Notes: generated by a model not told the origin, from the letters alone. A DNA stretch of 64,000 nucleotides from Sphaerolaimus hirsutus (GCA_964036195.1 OZ038450.1:22349208-22413207), one strand, 5' to 3'. Positions 39,301-47,732 are shown, counted from the first letter of the stretch. Numbers and translations: made by a program.

Positions 39301-40845
39301 AGAGAACCATTGGATATGAGATCGGCGTACTACGGTGGTCGCACCGAGGTCTTTAGTTGTTTCGCATCAACTAACCCTGGGGGTAATTTATTTGAGGAAA
39401 ATATGCCGTCGGATTTTGACCCCGAGTACACTATCAATGCCGTTGATATATGCAGCCAATACCCAGCGACTATGAAAAAATTCCCCATGCCAATTAAAGC
39501 ACCTAGAGTTTTGACGCAAGAAGAGTTGGATTTTCTAACCGGTTATTCAAAAAAACCATTACCTTTCGCAGCAGGCGTCCTACAAGTTGAAATTTTACCA
39601 CCAAAAGATTTATTGCTACCATGCTTACCGATGAAAATAGATCAATTTTCCGTATACGCATTATGTTACACTTGCGCAAAAAAATACGCATCTGGTAAGG
39701 AAAAGTTACCTCCACCGGATGGCACTTACAAATGTACCTGCACTAACAAACAAAGAAAAATGTTTGGAACTTGGTCAGTCAATTGTTTAAATATGGCCCT
39801 CGAAAGAAATTACCAAATTATTAGAGCATACGAAGCTCTTATTTTTGACAATGTCTCCGTATGGTCACCGGAATATCCGGAGGAAGGGGTATTCAGTACA
39901 TTTATAGATAAAATATTTGCTCTAAAAGTTATGTCGGCTAAACATAATTTTAAGAATGAGCGAGAAAAGTTACAATTTTGTCAAAAATTCAATGATATAG
40001 AGAAAAGCCAGCTCGACCCAGATAAATTCCAAGAAAACCCGGCCAAAAGTAAAGTGTGTAAATTACTACTCAACAGTGCATATGGGCAATTAGGAATGAA
40101 TAGCCAGAAATCAAAGTACGTCTTTATCAAAGACCCAAACAAATTTATGACAACAGTTTTTTCACCAATGAATGAAATTGAAGAAATTTTCATCATGAAT
40201 GAGAATATAGCTAGAGTGAAGCTCAAAACTACTAATGAATTTGTGCAGAATTCCCCAAATTCATGTCTCATATTAGCTCTTTATATCACTAGCTACGCGA
40301 GATCCATGCTGCAAAGACTGCTAGAACAATTTCACTACAACCAATTGTTATATACAGACACTGATTCCTGTTATTACATTCATGATGCAAATCAAGGTGC
40401 AGAGCACATGCACCCGGACCTGAATCCGGGCATTCTAGGGGGTTTAGACAGCGACATCCCTGAAGACGACTTTATATCAGAATTTACAGCCATAGCCAAT
40501 AAGTTTTACTCACTCACGTATAGGAAAAAGGTCGATCCAAAAAATGCATATACGGTACTAAAGGCAAAAGGAGTACGTATGACAAACCATAACAAGTATT
40601 TGTTACAAAGTAACGAACTTAAAAAGCAGCTGGTATCATATTTTTCACCTTTAATTTTCTCCAACCATTATATAAATACCGTAAATCTGCAGTTTAGAAA
40701 CACACCCAGTCTGCTATCAATCACTACGGATAATATTGTTAAGAGAGTACATTTCCAACTAAAAAAAAGATATCATTATTGGCAAGACAACAAATCTTGG
40801 TCAGTACCCTGGGGATATTCTGGCAAAAAACCACACAATGGATGA
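36361..40845 (+). CDS. Polinton protein-primed family B DNA polymerase (pPolB)
   Basis: 1494 residues. The N-terminal third has no catalytic motif but has Cys/His clusters around residues 390-540 that look like zinc-binding knots. The 3'-5' exonuclease domain starts with ExoI (YDTET, D554/E556). The polymerase domain has motif A (DICSQYP, D1029), motif B (KLLLNSAYG, K1234) and motif C (YTDTDS, D1333/D1335). The large N-terminal region is usual for Polintons. By family knowledge it replicates the linear element with a protein primer and carries TPR regions between motifs A and B. The C-terminal residues overlap the ATPase start by 8 nt (ATGGATGA), which suggests compact viral-type organisation. 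No stop or frameshift is seen. Confidence 0.95.
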   Translation: MAEQMNYELVDSTPPEDNQLDTSSDDEEFDENKIKYDEQDAVTLNRHYEYLKDNIAEIEHSEPGWKNLFTIKEPWLEKNGKFYTNYYVYDVEFLPKLEDQVNDPITFLEYVLGKCIEKVYLDYFSDKQAEEKQRIFVGIKVMSKSFDKGYILSKITHLQNVSIASILNRVEMIFQSAGTEEDNLLNGFSVNITTVERNEVVAKGFDTRTRLLPDIQSRIRFHRKAIYNPPNLISTPDQCLATCLFMGKQYLMSTITKKPNLFKRYTRKHRKGQYVTLERDVARFVEFASISFNYDRQCKDLYKNVKILLTALQKFPPKHKQMIYECRVWSILDGGIELVFQSTPNCKKKACIDLLYDDEKKHVVLVKSISTLANCYRVTDCCNKIIFNKHSTCKCSQSSCPMCFAKNICPIEKGKKTIICQRCNRSFYNKTCYENHLVNIYPHKSNLQVTKIIDSTDESDNECCLNGQELEKLNEASCKPLTVCQCLHFCSICKKKIILSENHENCGFTKCQYCQTYVPIEKTFRAHQFECFFQKPIPYETKYPGKPFQIIFYDTETFQKPIVEKKNKIFGDTPSTSTAGSDHVYRKIHATYAVYCMKRCNNCILENQPCSQCESCTSFFYGLDAITQFYYFLMDYKKHNNLTVIAHNLSFDLCEILAIFLKNGKIPNLILSNGRRIFYMRLNSKISFLCSLKYFPMSLEQVGKAFNCTKLKGNFPHAIVTEHNLNSTYGALPEPKFFHVDSMKTDQRLEFLEWYENNKYNEFNIKNECYQYIKADTMVLEEAFVKFTKEIFYTFNIIPHLNSKSLSSLANFIWKSQHVDTSVILHTPPRNNFNVADMQSKWALKSIIAIARYYDNKYIQYSRSQEGEKTISCYDPDVGNIRNFKIDCVVYKDENKTEIDFLREYLGCSVHGCIHCFPNRLAKMRQSHLSHGENYKNTLHRINLIEKNTGLRVEMWWECDIQRLKRDSIRFAKIYNACKVREPLDMRSAYYGGRTEVFSCFASTNPGGNLFEENMPSDFDPEYTINAVDICSQYPATMKKFPMPIKAPRVLTQEELDFLTGYSKKPLPFAAGVLQVEILPPKDLLLPCLPMKIDQFSVYALCYTCAKKYASGKEKLPPPDGTYKCTCTNKQRKMFGTWSVNCLNMALERNYQIIRAYEALIFDNVSVWSPEYPEEGVFSTFIDKIFALKVMSAKHNFKNEREKLQFCQKFNDIEKSQLDPDKFQENPAKSKVCKLLLNSAYGQLGMNSQKSKYVFIKDPNKFMTTVFSPMNEIEEIFIMNENIARVKLKTTNEFVQNSPNSCLILALYITSYARSMLQRLLEQFHYNQLLYTDTDSCYYIHDANQGAEHMHPDLNPGILGGLDSDIPEDDFISEFTAIANKFYSLTYRKKVDPKNAYTVLKAKGVRMTNHNKYLLQSNELKKQLVSYFSPLIFSNHYINTVNLQFRNTPSLLSITTDNIVKRVHFQLKKRYHYWQDNKSWSVPWGYSGKKPHNG

Positions 40846-41593
40846 AGAATACTTTACAGAAAAAGATGTTCAATTAGCCGAATACAGTCAGTCCTATCTT
40901 ATTATAGGTCCCAGTAAATGCGGCAAAAGTTCGTGGTCATTAAAATTTTTACAATACGCATTGAGAGGATGGCTAAATCTGGATCAAATACCCGACAAAG
41001 TTCTAATATGTTCAGGCAGTAATCAACACAATCACCCCGTATATCAACAATTACAAGCAGAGTTCCCAGGCAAGGTCGAAATACTGGAACGCAACAAAGT
41101 ACCCGCGTTGTCAGCACTGGAAGACAGCGAGCTGGCGCAAATTGTTATTTATGATGATATGCAACTATTAATGCCGCCGTGGTATACCAGCCGCCTAATT
41201 ACAAATTCTGTTAGTCATTCAAAAAAATTGCTTGTACTTATACAAATTCACGACCCTTATTACAACAGTTCTCTTCGCATTTTACGTAGATGTTGCACAT
41301 TCTTGGTCCTATTTAAGTACCCAACAGAACAAGTTGTGAATTCATTAGCTTCCAGCTGGTTCGGGCAAGGTGAACAAAAGCGCAAATTTTTACTCGCATA
41401 TAGCGACGCCGTACATATACCCTATGGTTATTTAATAGTGTCTTTCCAGCACGTTTCTAACCCAATTTTCCAAGCTAGAACTAATATATTTAATGAAAAT
41501 AACGGAGACCAAATTCTGTATAATCTTTCTTCTACCTTTAACAACAATTCAACACCTAATCTGGTGACAGTTACCGATCAACGCACCCATTAA
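40838..41593 (+). CDS. Polinton FtsK/HerA-type packaging ATPase
   Basis: 251 residues. Walker A is GPSKCGKSS (residues 24-32, catalytic Lys 30); Walker B is VIYDDM (Asp 106/107). Size and motif spacing fit the A32-like genome-packaging ATPases of Polintons, adintoviruses and related double-jelly-roll viruses. By analogy it pumps DNA into the capsid. It starts inside the last codons of the polymerase gene and ends 2 nt before the next gene's start. Confidence 0.9.
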   Translation: MDEEYFTEKDVQLAEYSQSYLIIGPSKCGKSSWSLKFLQYALRGWLNLDQIPDKVLICSGSNQHNHPVYQQLQAEFPGKVEILERNKVPALSALEDSELAQIVIYDDMQLLMPPWYTSRLITNSVSHSKKLLVLIQIHDPYYNSSLRILRRCCTFLVLFKYPTEQVVNSLASSWFGQGEQKRKFLLAYSDAVHIPYGYLIVSFQHVSNPIFQARTNIFNENNGDQILYNLSSTFNNNSTPNLVTVTDQRTH

Positions 41594-41595
41594 TA

Positions 41596-41934
41596 ATGAA
41601 TAAAATAACCAGAGTACAAAAGTGCACCAAAAAATTGCATAAAGCGGCAAACATTCAAAGTGATAAAAAACTTCGAACCTATTTAAGTACTGCGAACAAG
41701 CAAGCAATTTCAGCCATTTTGGATATAGCTTTTAATATCAACTATAATAGCAGTATAAGAAAGTTACTTAACAGGTCAACAAACCGCTCACTAGATTATT
41801 TTACACCAATAATAAATCTACTATCAAATTGTAAATCCGCCAAAGGCGGCAGAAAACTTTTGATAAAGCACGCATCAATGGTATTCATCAGATTATTGAT
41901 CAAATCAGTAGCTTCCAAGATATTTAACATTTGA
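41596..41934 (+). CDS. Small basic helical protein, Polinton-associated, unknown function
   Basis: 112 residues, rich in Lys, Asn, Ser and Ile, with a predicted helical middle and a GGRKLLIKHASM segment near residue 83, followed by a hydrophobic C-terminus. Many Polintons have a small protein with a KRRKLL-GG motif near a hydrophobic tail at this place; the similarity here is only in layout. Candidate roles are a minor virion or membrane-active protein. I do not recognise a domain. Confidence 0.7.
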   Translation: MNKITRVQKCTKKLHKAANIQSDKKLRTYLSTANKQAISAILDIAFNINYNSSIRKLLNRSTNRSLDYFTPIINLLSNCKSAKGGRKLLIKHASMVFIRLLIKSVASKIFNI

Positions 41935-41941
41935 TAAAACC

Positions 41942-42958
41942 ATGGACAATCAACATCGATCTAATATAAGCGTAAAAGATTTTAAATATGTATTAAAAAA
42001 ATTTGTAGATGAACAAGGAGGAAAAGAACAGTTTCAAAAACTCATAGACGAAATACTAAAGAGCAAACAATTGACTGATGCGCAAAAATATCACCTACTT
42101 TTGGCAGCTAGAAATAAATTATCTTTAATATTGAATAACGTTAATAGTGCAGACCCCAAAAATTTACCCTTAAAAATACCATCAAACACAGTAGATCTTA
42201 GTGGTTTTGCACACTCCTTCACGCAACCCCCCAAATCAACCCCTCCCAATACTCCCCCTCCAAATTCTATCGCATCACCCGAACCTAAACATACTACCAG
42301 CCACGATACACCCAATCAAAGTCAATCTTCATTTTTCCCTGCTGAACTGTATCCAGAAGTTCAAAGACCATCATCATCATCCAAAGCAGCCACACCCAAA
42401 AATACCCCCCAACGAGAAAGCGCCGAGGTATCAGCCAACCCAAAGCGGCTGAATTTCCGACAACAACCGCAAGTGGAAAATGATGATGACGTGGACAGTG
42501 ACAGTGAGGATGATGAAGATGACGATGAAGATACCCCACCTAGATTTTTGAAAAAAGGAACACCAAAACTTCATCTTAAAGATAGCGACCCACCTATATT
42601 GATAGATAAAATGAAGGAAACACATAGAAGATTTCTGCATAGAGCGTGGGTAGATAATAAAAACCAAATCATTGACCATGGTGGAAAAGCAATCGTCAAT
42701 AATTCCAATTACTCAGATATTGTCAGATACTTGGCTCAAGTTACTTTAAAAAAACTAGGTGAAAGAGATTTTAATCGATCATTTGACCAACCACCGGGAT
42801 TCAATGAATTTTGGTACCACATAAACACGCTCCGCCAACATACTCGTGCGGATCACAGACAAAAATTAGCTGACCTCGTGGGCAAGGGTAAAAAAAGAAG
42901 GAAAAATAAACGCAAGTCAAGAAGAGCGCCATTTCACTGGCTTCAAAATAATTGGTAG
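41942..42958 (+). CDS. Pro-rich and acidic Polinton protein of unknown function
   Basis: 338 residues in three parts. Residues 1-75 are Lys-rich and helical. Residues 80-210 are low complexity: Pro/Ser/Thr-rich, then an Asp/Glu run around 187-200. Residues 215-320 look folded (TPKLHLKDSDP, then a WYHINTLRQ segment), and a Lys/Arg-rich tail ends in HWLQNNW. It sits between the small basic protein and the integrase and fits the position of a PX-type protein. Known Polinton proteins of this kind are uncharacterised; nuclear targeting by the basic tail is possible. Confidence 0.75.
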   Translation: MDNQHRSNISVKDFKYVLKKFVDEQGGKEQFQKLIDEILKSKQLTDAQKYHLLLAARNKLSLILNNVNSADPKNLPLKIPSNTVDLSGFAHSFTQPPKSTPPNTPPPNSIASPEPKHTTSHDTPNQSQSSFFPAELYPEVQRPSSSSKAATPKNTPQRESAEVSANPKRLNFRQQPQVENDDDVDSDSEDDEDDDEDTPPRFLKKGTPKLHLKDSDPPILIDKMKETHRRFLHRAWVDNKNQIIDHGGKAIVNNSNYSDIVRYLAQVTLKKLGERDFNRSFDQPPGFNEFWYHINTLRQHTRADHRQKLADLVGKGKKRRKNKRKSRRAPFHWLQNNW

Positions 42959-42960
42959 TG

Positions 42961-44013
42961 ATGACCAATAAGAAAAAGAAAGAAGCTCTATTAAAATACC
43001 TGTGGTATGGGAAATATAAAAAAGGAAAAATAACTGCAAAAAAAATCACCCAGGGGCTATTTTCCACAGTTCAAGCCCTCTACAAGGAGGCTCGTAAATA
43101 TGAGCAAGGTATAACGCAAGATTTTGTTAGGGAATGGTTAAAAAAGCAAGCTGGATATATTTTAACTAAACAAACAAAAAGATCAAAAAGAAACACGAGA
43201 CCCGTCATCAGCACGGGTATTTACGACTGTTTGAGTATAGATTTGGCATTTCTAGGACCACCAAAGACAAATTATGGGAACACAGCTGTGCTCTTAGCGG
43301 TCGATACCTTTTCGGATATGATTCATTTCCGAATATGTAAAACAAAGGCAGCACCCCACGTGACCAAAAAATTTGAAGAAATTCTTCGTGAAATTCAAGC
43401 CAGGGGTGGAAGCGTTGAGACGGTATTTTGCGATTTTGCTGCAGAATTTTTAAGCAAGGAATTTACTCATTTTTTATCAAATGAAAGAATAACTTTAACA
43501 CCCTTAGCCAGCTACCAAAAAAATTCACCAGTTGAGAAAGTAATCTCTACTATTCGTCTAAAATTGGCTCGATTTTACGCAACTACAAAACATAAAAGAT
43601 ATTATTTTGCTTTGAAATCCATTGTCGATGCTATAAATAGGACACCGCGTAAATATTTGGGTGACAAAGCACCAATTCAGTTAACTATTTTTGACGACCG
43701 TGAAATCTTCAAAAAGAGATTTCTACCAAAACTCGAACGAGGCTCTCTGAAAAACATCCCCATAAAAAAACGACCAAAGGTTAAATTCTCCATAAATGAC
43801 CCCGTAAGAGCTCGCATCCACAAAACTTTTGCAAAATCTACCGATCAGAAATTTTCTTCAAACATTTACTACATTGCAAAAATAAACAATAATTTTTGGC
43901 CATATACATATTACATTTCACAAGAGAAAAACGCATCAGACCCCAAAATTTTACCCAAAGTTTATTACGCAGAGGATTTGGTAAATGTTGAGAAAGACGC
44001 GCAAAATGAATAA
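42961..44013 (+). CDS. Polinton retroviral-like (DDE) integrase
   Basis: About 350 residues from the ATG at 42961; an upstream in-frame TTG at 42952 is less likely. The catalytic core has Asp 94 (SIDLAFLG), Asp 158 (FCDFAAEF) and Glu 192 (NSPVEK), a D-x33-E spacing typical of rve integrases. The C-terminal 90 residues (INDPVRARIH...VYYAEDLV) fit an SH3-like DNA-binding domain. By family knowledge it inserts the linear element with a 6-bp target duplication. The N-terminal part is Lys-rich. The stop overlaps the start of the next gene. Confidence 0.93.
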   Translation: MTNKKKKEALLKYLWYGKYKKGKITAKKITQGLFSTVQALYKEARKYEQGITQDFVREWLKKQAGYILTKQTKRSKRNTRPVISTGIYDCLSIDLAFLGPPKTNYGNTAVLLAVDTFSDMIHFRICKTKAAPHVTKKFEEILREIQARGGSVETVFCDFAAEFLSKEFTHFLSNERITLTPLASYQKNSPVEKVISTIRLKLARFYATTKHKRYYFALKSIVDAINRTPRKYLGDKAPIQLTIFDDREIFKKRFLPKLERGSLKNIPIKKRPKVKFSINDPVRARIHKTFAKSTDQKFSSNIYYIAKINNNFWPYTYYISQEKNASDPKILPKVYYAEDLVNVEKDAQNE

Positions 44014-44338
44014 TGATGACCAACCCAGAATTTCACCCCCTGTCACCAGAAGTAAAACTTCAATAGATAATATGGAACCTTTATTAATGTCAAATAACAG
44101 GTCAACTGTCAACTGCAACGTGAATAAAAAACTCATTGTTCAAGTCGGTGTAACAGTACTTCAATTATTAACCGTAATCATCATTTTGGTATATATTACT
44201 ACCCGTTTACCACCAAATATCATTGCTGAGAAATCTCCAGATATTTTAAGGGCTTTCTTGAGAGTTTTCGACAAAAATTCTGCACAAGAGCACGTCTACG
44301 ATTTAATTTTTGCCAATCACAAAAATTACAGCTTATAA
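44006..44338 (+). CDS. Small single-pass membrane protein, copy 1
   Basis: About 110 residues from the ATG at 44006, which overlaps the integrase stop. A polar N-terminus (NNDDQPRISPPVTRS) is followed by one hydrophobic segment around residues 45-66 (VLQLLTVIIILVYITT) and a C-terminal domain with RLPPNIIAEKSPDILR and NSAQEHVYDLIFA. The C-terminal half is repeated with few changes in the next gene. It could be a virion membrane-active or assembly factor; I do not recognise a family. Confidence 0.7.
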   Translation: MNNDDQPRISPPVTRSKTSIDNMEPLLMSNNRSTVNCNVNKKLIVQVGVTVLQLLTVIIILVYITTRLPPNIIAEKSPDILRAFLRVFDKNSAQEHVYDLIFANHKNYSL

Positions 44339-44415
44339 TGGAGCCAAAGTCCAACGAGTACCACATAGACATAATTTTAGAACCAAACAATCAACAACAA
44401 CAACAACAACAATGA
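44338..44415 (+). pseudogene. Truncated duplicate of the penton start, ending in poly-Gln
   Basis: The ATG at 44338 opens a 25-codon frame that matches the first 17 codons of the penton gene at 44582 (MEPK-NEYHID), then runs into seven CAA codons and TGA. Its stop overlaps the ATG of the second membrane-protein copy. It shows that a segment spanning membrane protein plus penton start was duplicated in tandem. Confidence 0.72.
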
Positions 44416-44582
44416 CTGTAATCGTCTTTTTGATATATATATCAATGCGAATACCACCTAAAATTATTGCAGAGAAATCTCCTGAAATATTAAGAGCCTT
44501 TTTGCGAATTTTTGACAAGAATTCTGCTCAAGAACACGTTTATGATTTAATTTTTGCTAATCAAAAAAACTATACCACATGA
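44412..44582 (+). CDS. Small single-pass membrane protein, copy 2 (tandem duplicate)
   Basis: About 56 residues from the ATG at 44412. It has a hydrophobic segment (VIVFLIYISM) and a C-terminal domain that matches copy 1 almost residue for residue (IIAEKSPEILR, NSAQEHVYDLIFA). It lacks the polar N-terminal region of copy 1. An in-frame ATG at 44310 would add 34 residues made of out-of-frame sequence and poly-Thr; the short start is favoured. The stop overlaps the penton start (ATGA). Confidence 0.65.
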   Translation: MTVIVFLIYISMRIPPKIIAEKSPEILRAFLRIFDKNSAQEHVYDLIFANQKNYTT

Positions 44583-45628
44583 TGGAGCCCAAGGCCAATG
44601 AATACCATATCGATTTGATTTTGGAACCAAACAATGATAATTGCATGGCATCTAATATGGTTTATAACTTTCCGAGCAACTTACAATTCAATTTGTCCCA
44701 AAATTGGGAAATTGCCATTACATCCTTATCTTGTTCACATTTAGACAGATCACAAAGTGTTATAGAACATCAAAATGCGCAGGATAAATATTACTTTGTA
44801 TATGATTTTAATAAAAAATTTTATCATGGAAAATTAGATTTTTCCAAGCTTTTAGTTAATGATAAATTTATAAAAATACCTACCAGTGAGCAAATTATCA
44901 GTTGCATCATGTCCGCATTCAAAAATGCAGAAGAGTGTACAAATTTACAAAGTTTGAAAGCAAAACCGCACTGGCATCATATATTTGATTCAATCTACGC
45001 ATATCAACAAGACGGGACACGACTCCACGCAACACCCACAGTTGAAGGCAGAAAAAGAAGACATACACCATTTGAAGATTTGAAACAGCATGAGGATGGA
45101 CTGTATAATGTTGCAAATTCTTTACATTTGTTCACTCAAAAAAAATTAACTCCTAATTCACCAGAAAATTCAAAAGAGGGTGGAGAAAAAGCGCATCTGG
45201 AATTTAAAAAATGTAACAAGGACGTTTATATTGCAAAAACAAATGTTTTTATGCTTATACTATCAGATCCATTGAGAAACTTGTTATCTGTGAAAAATCA
45301 TTTACTTAATGATGGCGTTCTAGTCTACCCGAGCACGGGTTTCTTTCACGGAAAACAAATGGTATATATAACCGAAGTTACATCACTTCAAAAAACTTTA
45401 TTTGGTTGCAACAAGGTTTCTTTGGCAAATATTTTCTTGGATGGTTCAAAGATCATCCAAGGTATCGATTTTAGACCTACGACCTTCAAATTTCACCCAC
45501 TAGATTCAGTCTACACCAACAGGCTACAATTTTCATTTTTCTTTGAGGACGGTTCAATTGCAATACTAAGCCCAGATACTAGAATTTTTTTATCTTTAAC
45601 TCTGAGAAAACGGCCAATATTACTCTAA
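44579..45628 (+). CDS. Polinton minor capsid (penton, single jelly-roll) protein
   Basis: 349 residues. The start MEPKANEYHIDLILEP and the FPSNLQFNLSQNWEIAITS segment fit Polinton penton proteins. It is a beta-rich protein with an internal polar insert around residues 150-200 (GRKRRH, then the SPENSKEGGEKAH loop). The first codon could be 44579 or 44582. In double-jelly-roll viruses the penton closes the capsid vertices. Position before the basic protein and the major capsid protein supports the call. Confidence 0.8.
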   Translation: MMEPKANEYHIDLILEPNNDNCMASNMVYNFPSNLQFNLSQNWEIAITSLSCSHLDRSQSVIEHQNAQDKYYFVYDFNKKFYHGKLDFSKLLVNDKFIKIPTSEQIISCIMSAFKNAEECTNLQSLKAKPHWHHIFDSIYAYQQDGTRLHATPTVEGRKRRHTPFEDLKQHEDGLYNVANSLHLFTQKKLTPNSPENSKEGGEKAHLEFKKCNKDVYIAKTNVFMLILSDPLRNLLSVKNHLLNDGVLVYPSTGFFHGKQMVYITEVTSLQKTLFGCNKVSLANIFLDGSKIIQGIDFRPTTFKFHPLDSVYTNRLQFSFFFEDGSIAILSPDTRIFLSLTLRKRPILL

Positions 45629-45631
45629 CAA

Positions 45632-46105
45632 ATGGATCACCCCGAATCTGAAAAAGAATGTGCAAAAATTCACAAATTCAATTATGGTGGAGTATATAAT
45701 ACCCCAGATGCAACATTTTATGAAAATAACATAATGAAGGCGGCTAACTTTACGGGATTAGTCGGGTTAGGTCCACCTAATATTGTCAGCACGAAATCAT
45801 TGTCTGAGCCTGTAATATCCAGCGAGAGTCAAAATGCTATAAAGTCATCAACAGAGGAAGGGGGAAAAAAGAAAAAACGGAAATATGTCAGAAAGAAGAA
45901 GAAAATTGGCAAAGGACGCAAATGGAGTGGCGGCAGAATGACAAAGGGCAAGGGTAGAAGGAAAAAAAGGCGTGGTAAAAAATCTCTACCCCCATGGCTG
46001 AAAGGTAAAGGCAAAGCAAAAAAAATAACAGGAAAAGGACGACGTAAAAAAAAGAGATCCAACAAGAAAAAGCCACCCATATCAATTCCATTTTTTCCAC
46101 GTTAG
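45632..46105 (+). CDS. Very basic Lys/Arg/Gly-rich protein, probable DNA-condensing core protein
   Basis: 157 residues. The first 70 are ordinary (a NYGGVYNTPDATFYENN segment), the rest is almost entirely Lys, Arg and Gly in runs such as KKKKRKYVRKKKK and GKGRRKKRRGKK, ending PISIPFFPR. The composition suggests a protamine-like or adenovirus core-like role, condensing DNA within the capsid. The C-terminal PFFPR could be a protease-processed or membrane-facing tail. It overlaps no neighbour and lies 108 bp before the major capsid gene. Confidence 0.72.
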   Translation: MDHPESEKECAKIHKFNYGGVYNTPDATFYENNIMKAANFTGLVGLGPPNIVSTKSLSEPVISSESQNAIKSSTEEGGKKKKRKYVRKKKKIGKGRKWSGGRMTKGKGRRKKRRGKKSLPPWLKGKGKAKKITGKGRRKKKRSNKKKPPISIPFFPR

Positions 46106-46159
46106 TTAAACCCTTCTTCTTCAAACTGAACTGCCCGGACGGATAATACGTAGTAATCC

Positions 46160-46167
46160 TATATAAG
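46160..46167 (+). promoter_or_regulatory. TATA-like box of the major capsid gene
   Basis: TATATAAG stands 46 bp upstream of the major capsid ATG at 46213, in one of the few real intergenic gaps of the element, which suggests an independent promoter for capsid expression. Confidence 0.55.
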
Positions 46168-46212
46168 CGTAGGGAAAGTAACATTTCTCCCACATTAATA
46201 ATTTTACTGAAA

Positions 46213-47652
46213 ATGGCTGCTTCTTCGGCAACAAACATTGAAGGTTCGATGGTTTTTCAACCGGAAACAACTTTGAAGCAGAAGGTAGATGTCGCATCCT
46301 CATTTGTAACATCTAAAGAAGTCGAATACTGGTCGGCACCCGTAATAGATACAACTTTTGTTCAATCCCAACTTTTTGAGGTACCCCTCACAGTACAGCA
46401 CAATGATTACAATACATCTTGGACTTGGACTATCGACACTTCCCAGTATTACATAGATTTGTCAAACATTTACGTACGCATGCTATACAAAGTTGTTCAA
46501 CAGGATGGAACAGATTTACCAGAAAATATAGATCTAGGTACTCCTCCGGTAGCAACTAGGATTACTGACAAAGTAGCTTTGATACCAGGTTTTGGTGAGA
46601 CATGTTGGCGTTCAGTAAAATTGTTTAGTAAAGATGCTTTACTTTTGGACATTAATGACAATTACGGCTATATGGCAAACATGAAACACAAATTATTGGA
46701 AAATATGGATGACATTTACAAAGAGAAAGAGACTTCCGGTTTTTATAATGAAGTGTATACCGATAAAATACAAAACCTCAATAGTGAAAGCTTCAAAAAA
46801 AGAGCCATGCAAATAGCGCGTAGTAAACAATGTGTCACCTATTCAAAATTAGCTTTGGATCTATTTTCAACCAAACCCAGATGGCCCGCGGGTTACCCGT
46901 TAACGATTGAGTTGTTGAGACATAGCGACCAATTTTGTATAGAATGCTTCAATTTACCATTATCAGAAATTGCAAAGAATTACAAAATAAAAATAATGAG
47001 AATACAATTATTCGCTTTACATCTTCAACCTAGCGCGCAATGCGCAGTTGCAGTGGAAAAATCAGCAGTCAAAAGACCATTAAAACTACATTTTCTTAAT
47101 ACCCGAGTAATTAGGGTAAATGTACCCGGCAATTTAAAACAAACGTCACAGCAAGCCATTTACTCTGGCAAGTTACCAAACTTTTGCATAGTTCAAATGA
47201 TAAGTGGAGATCGATACCTAACGCAAGATGTAAAACAAGCAAAATTTTGCTACAAACCACACAATATACAAAGAGCAGCATTGTTGTTCGGAGCAACACG
47301 GCACCCCATGGTGCCATATTACTTTGAAAGAGCTTCTGGCAGTACATCCGACATGGGCTACCCGATGGCCTTTGCGGAACTGTATCGATGTTTGAAAAAG
47401 AACTTTAATGTGCGAAATTGCCTATCGTATGATGAATTTAAGTTAAATATGTTTGCCTTAGCATTTGACCCCGTAGTATGCCCAGTAAATGCAGAAAAAA
47501 CTGATTTAATGTCAATCGGTTCATTAGGTATAGATTTCTCTTTCCACGAACCAACACCAGCAGAGGGTTTGGTTATATTGGTGTATTGTTTTTCGATCGC
47601 ATCACTTCATTTGCATCCCGATAGGACCATTTTGTCGAATGCCAATTACTAG
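46213..47652 (+). CDS. Polinton major capsid protein (double jelly-roll)
   Basis: 479 residues. Order and features fit Polinton MCPs: a conserved N-terminal segment (EYWSAPVIDTTFVQSQLFEVP), two beta-rich jelly rolls with a YDEFKLNMFALAFDPV segment towards the end, and the terminal GSLGIDFSFHEPTPAEGLVILVYC stretch that is characteristic of Polinton and related virus MCPs. It forms the pseudo-hexameric capsomers of the predicted virion. No stop or frameshift is seen. It has its own TATA-like box. Confidence 0.88.
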   Translation: MAASSATNIEGSMVFQPETTLKQKVDVASSFVTSKEVEYWSAPVIDTTFVQSQLFEVPLTVQHNDYNTSWTWTIDTSQYYIDLSNIYVRMLYKVVQQDGTDLPENIDLGTPPVATRITDKVALIPGFGETCWRSVKLFSKDALLLDINDNYGYMANMKHKLLENMDDIYKEKETSGFYNEVYTDKIQNLNSESFKKRAMQIARSKQCVTYSKLALDLFSTKPRWPAGYPLTIELLRHSDQFCIECFNLPLSEIAKNYKIKIMRIQLFALHLQPSAQCAVAVEKSAVKRPLKLHFLNTRVIRVNVPGNLKQTSQQAIYSGKLPNFCIVQMISGDRYLTQDVKQAKFCYKPHNIQRAALLFGATRHPMVPYYFERASGSTSDMGYPMAFAELYRCLKKNFNVRNCLSYDEFKLNMFALAFDPVVCPVNAEKTDLMSIGSLGIDFSFHEPTPAEGLVILVYCFSIASLHLHPDRTILSNANY

Positions 47653-47654
47653 TA

Positions 47655-47727
47655 CTTGGTTGTGGAAAGGGGCTTGGTTGTGGAAAGGGGCTTGGTTGTG
47701 GAAAGGGGTTTGGTTGTGGAAAGGGAG
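47655..47727 (+). repeat. Four 18-bp direct repeats TTGGTTGTGGAAAGGGGC
   Basis: Head-to-tail array filling the whole gap between the capsid stop (47652) and the protease ATG (47733). The last unit ends AAAGGGAGGG. It is near the 3' end of the capsid transcript and could be an upstream element for the protease gene; that is inference. Confidence 0.85.
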
Positions 47728-47732
47728 GGTTA

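Noticed and set aside
44310-44411. N-terminal extension of the second small membrane protein
   Set aside because: The extra 34 residues are an out-of-frame reading of the duplicated penton start and a CAA run.
45829-46238. Hydrophobic minus-strand ORFs
   Set aside because: They are antisense to the Lys/Arg-rich core-like protein; the Phe/Leu runs mirror AAA/AAG codons.
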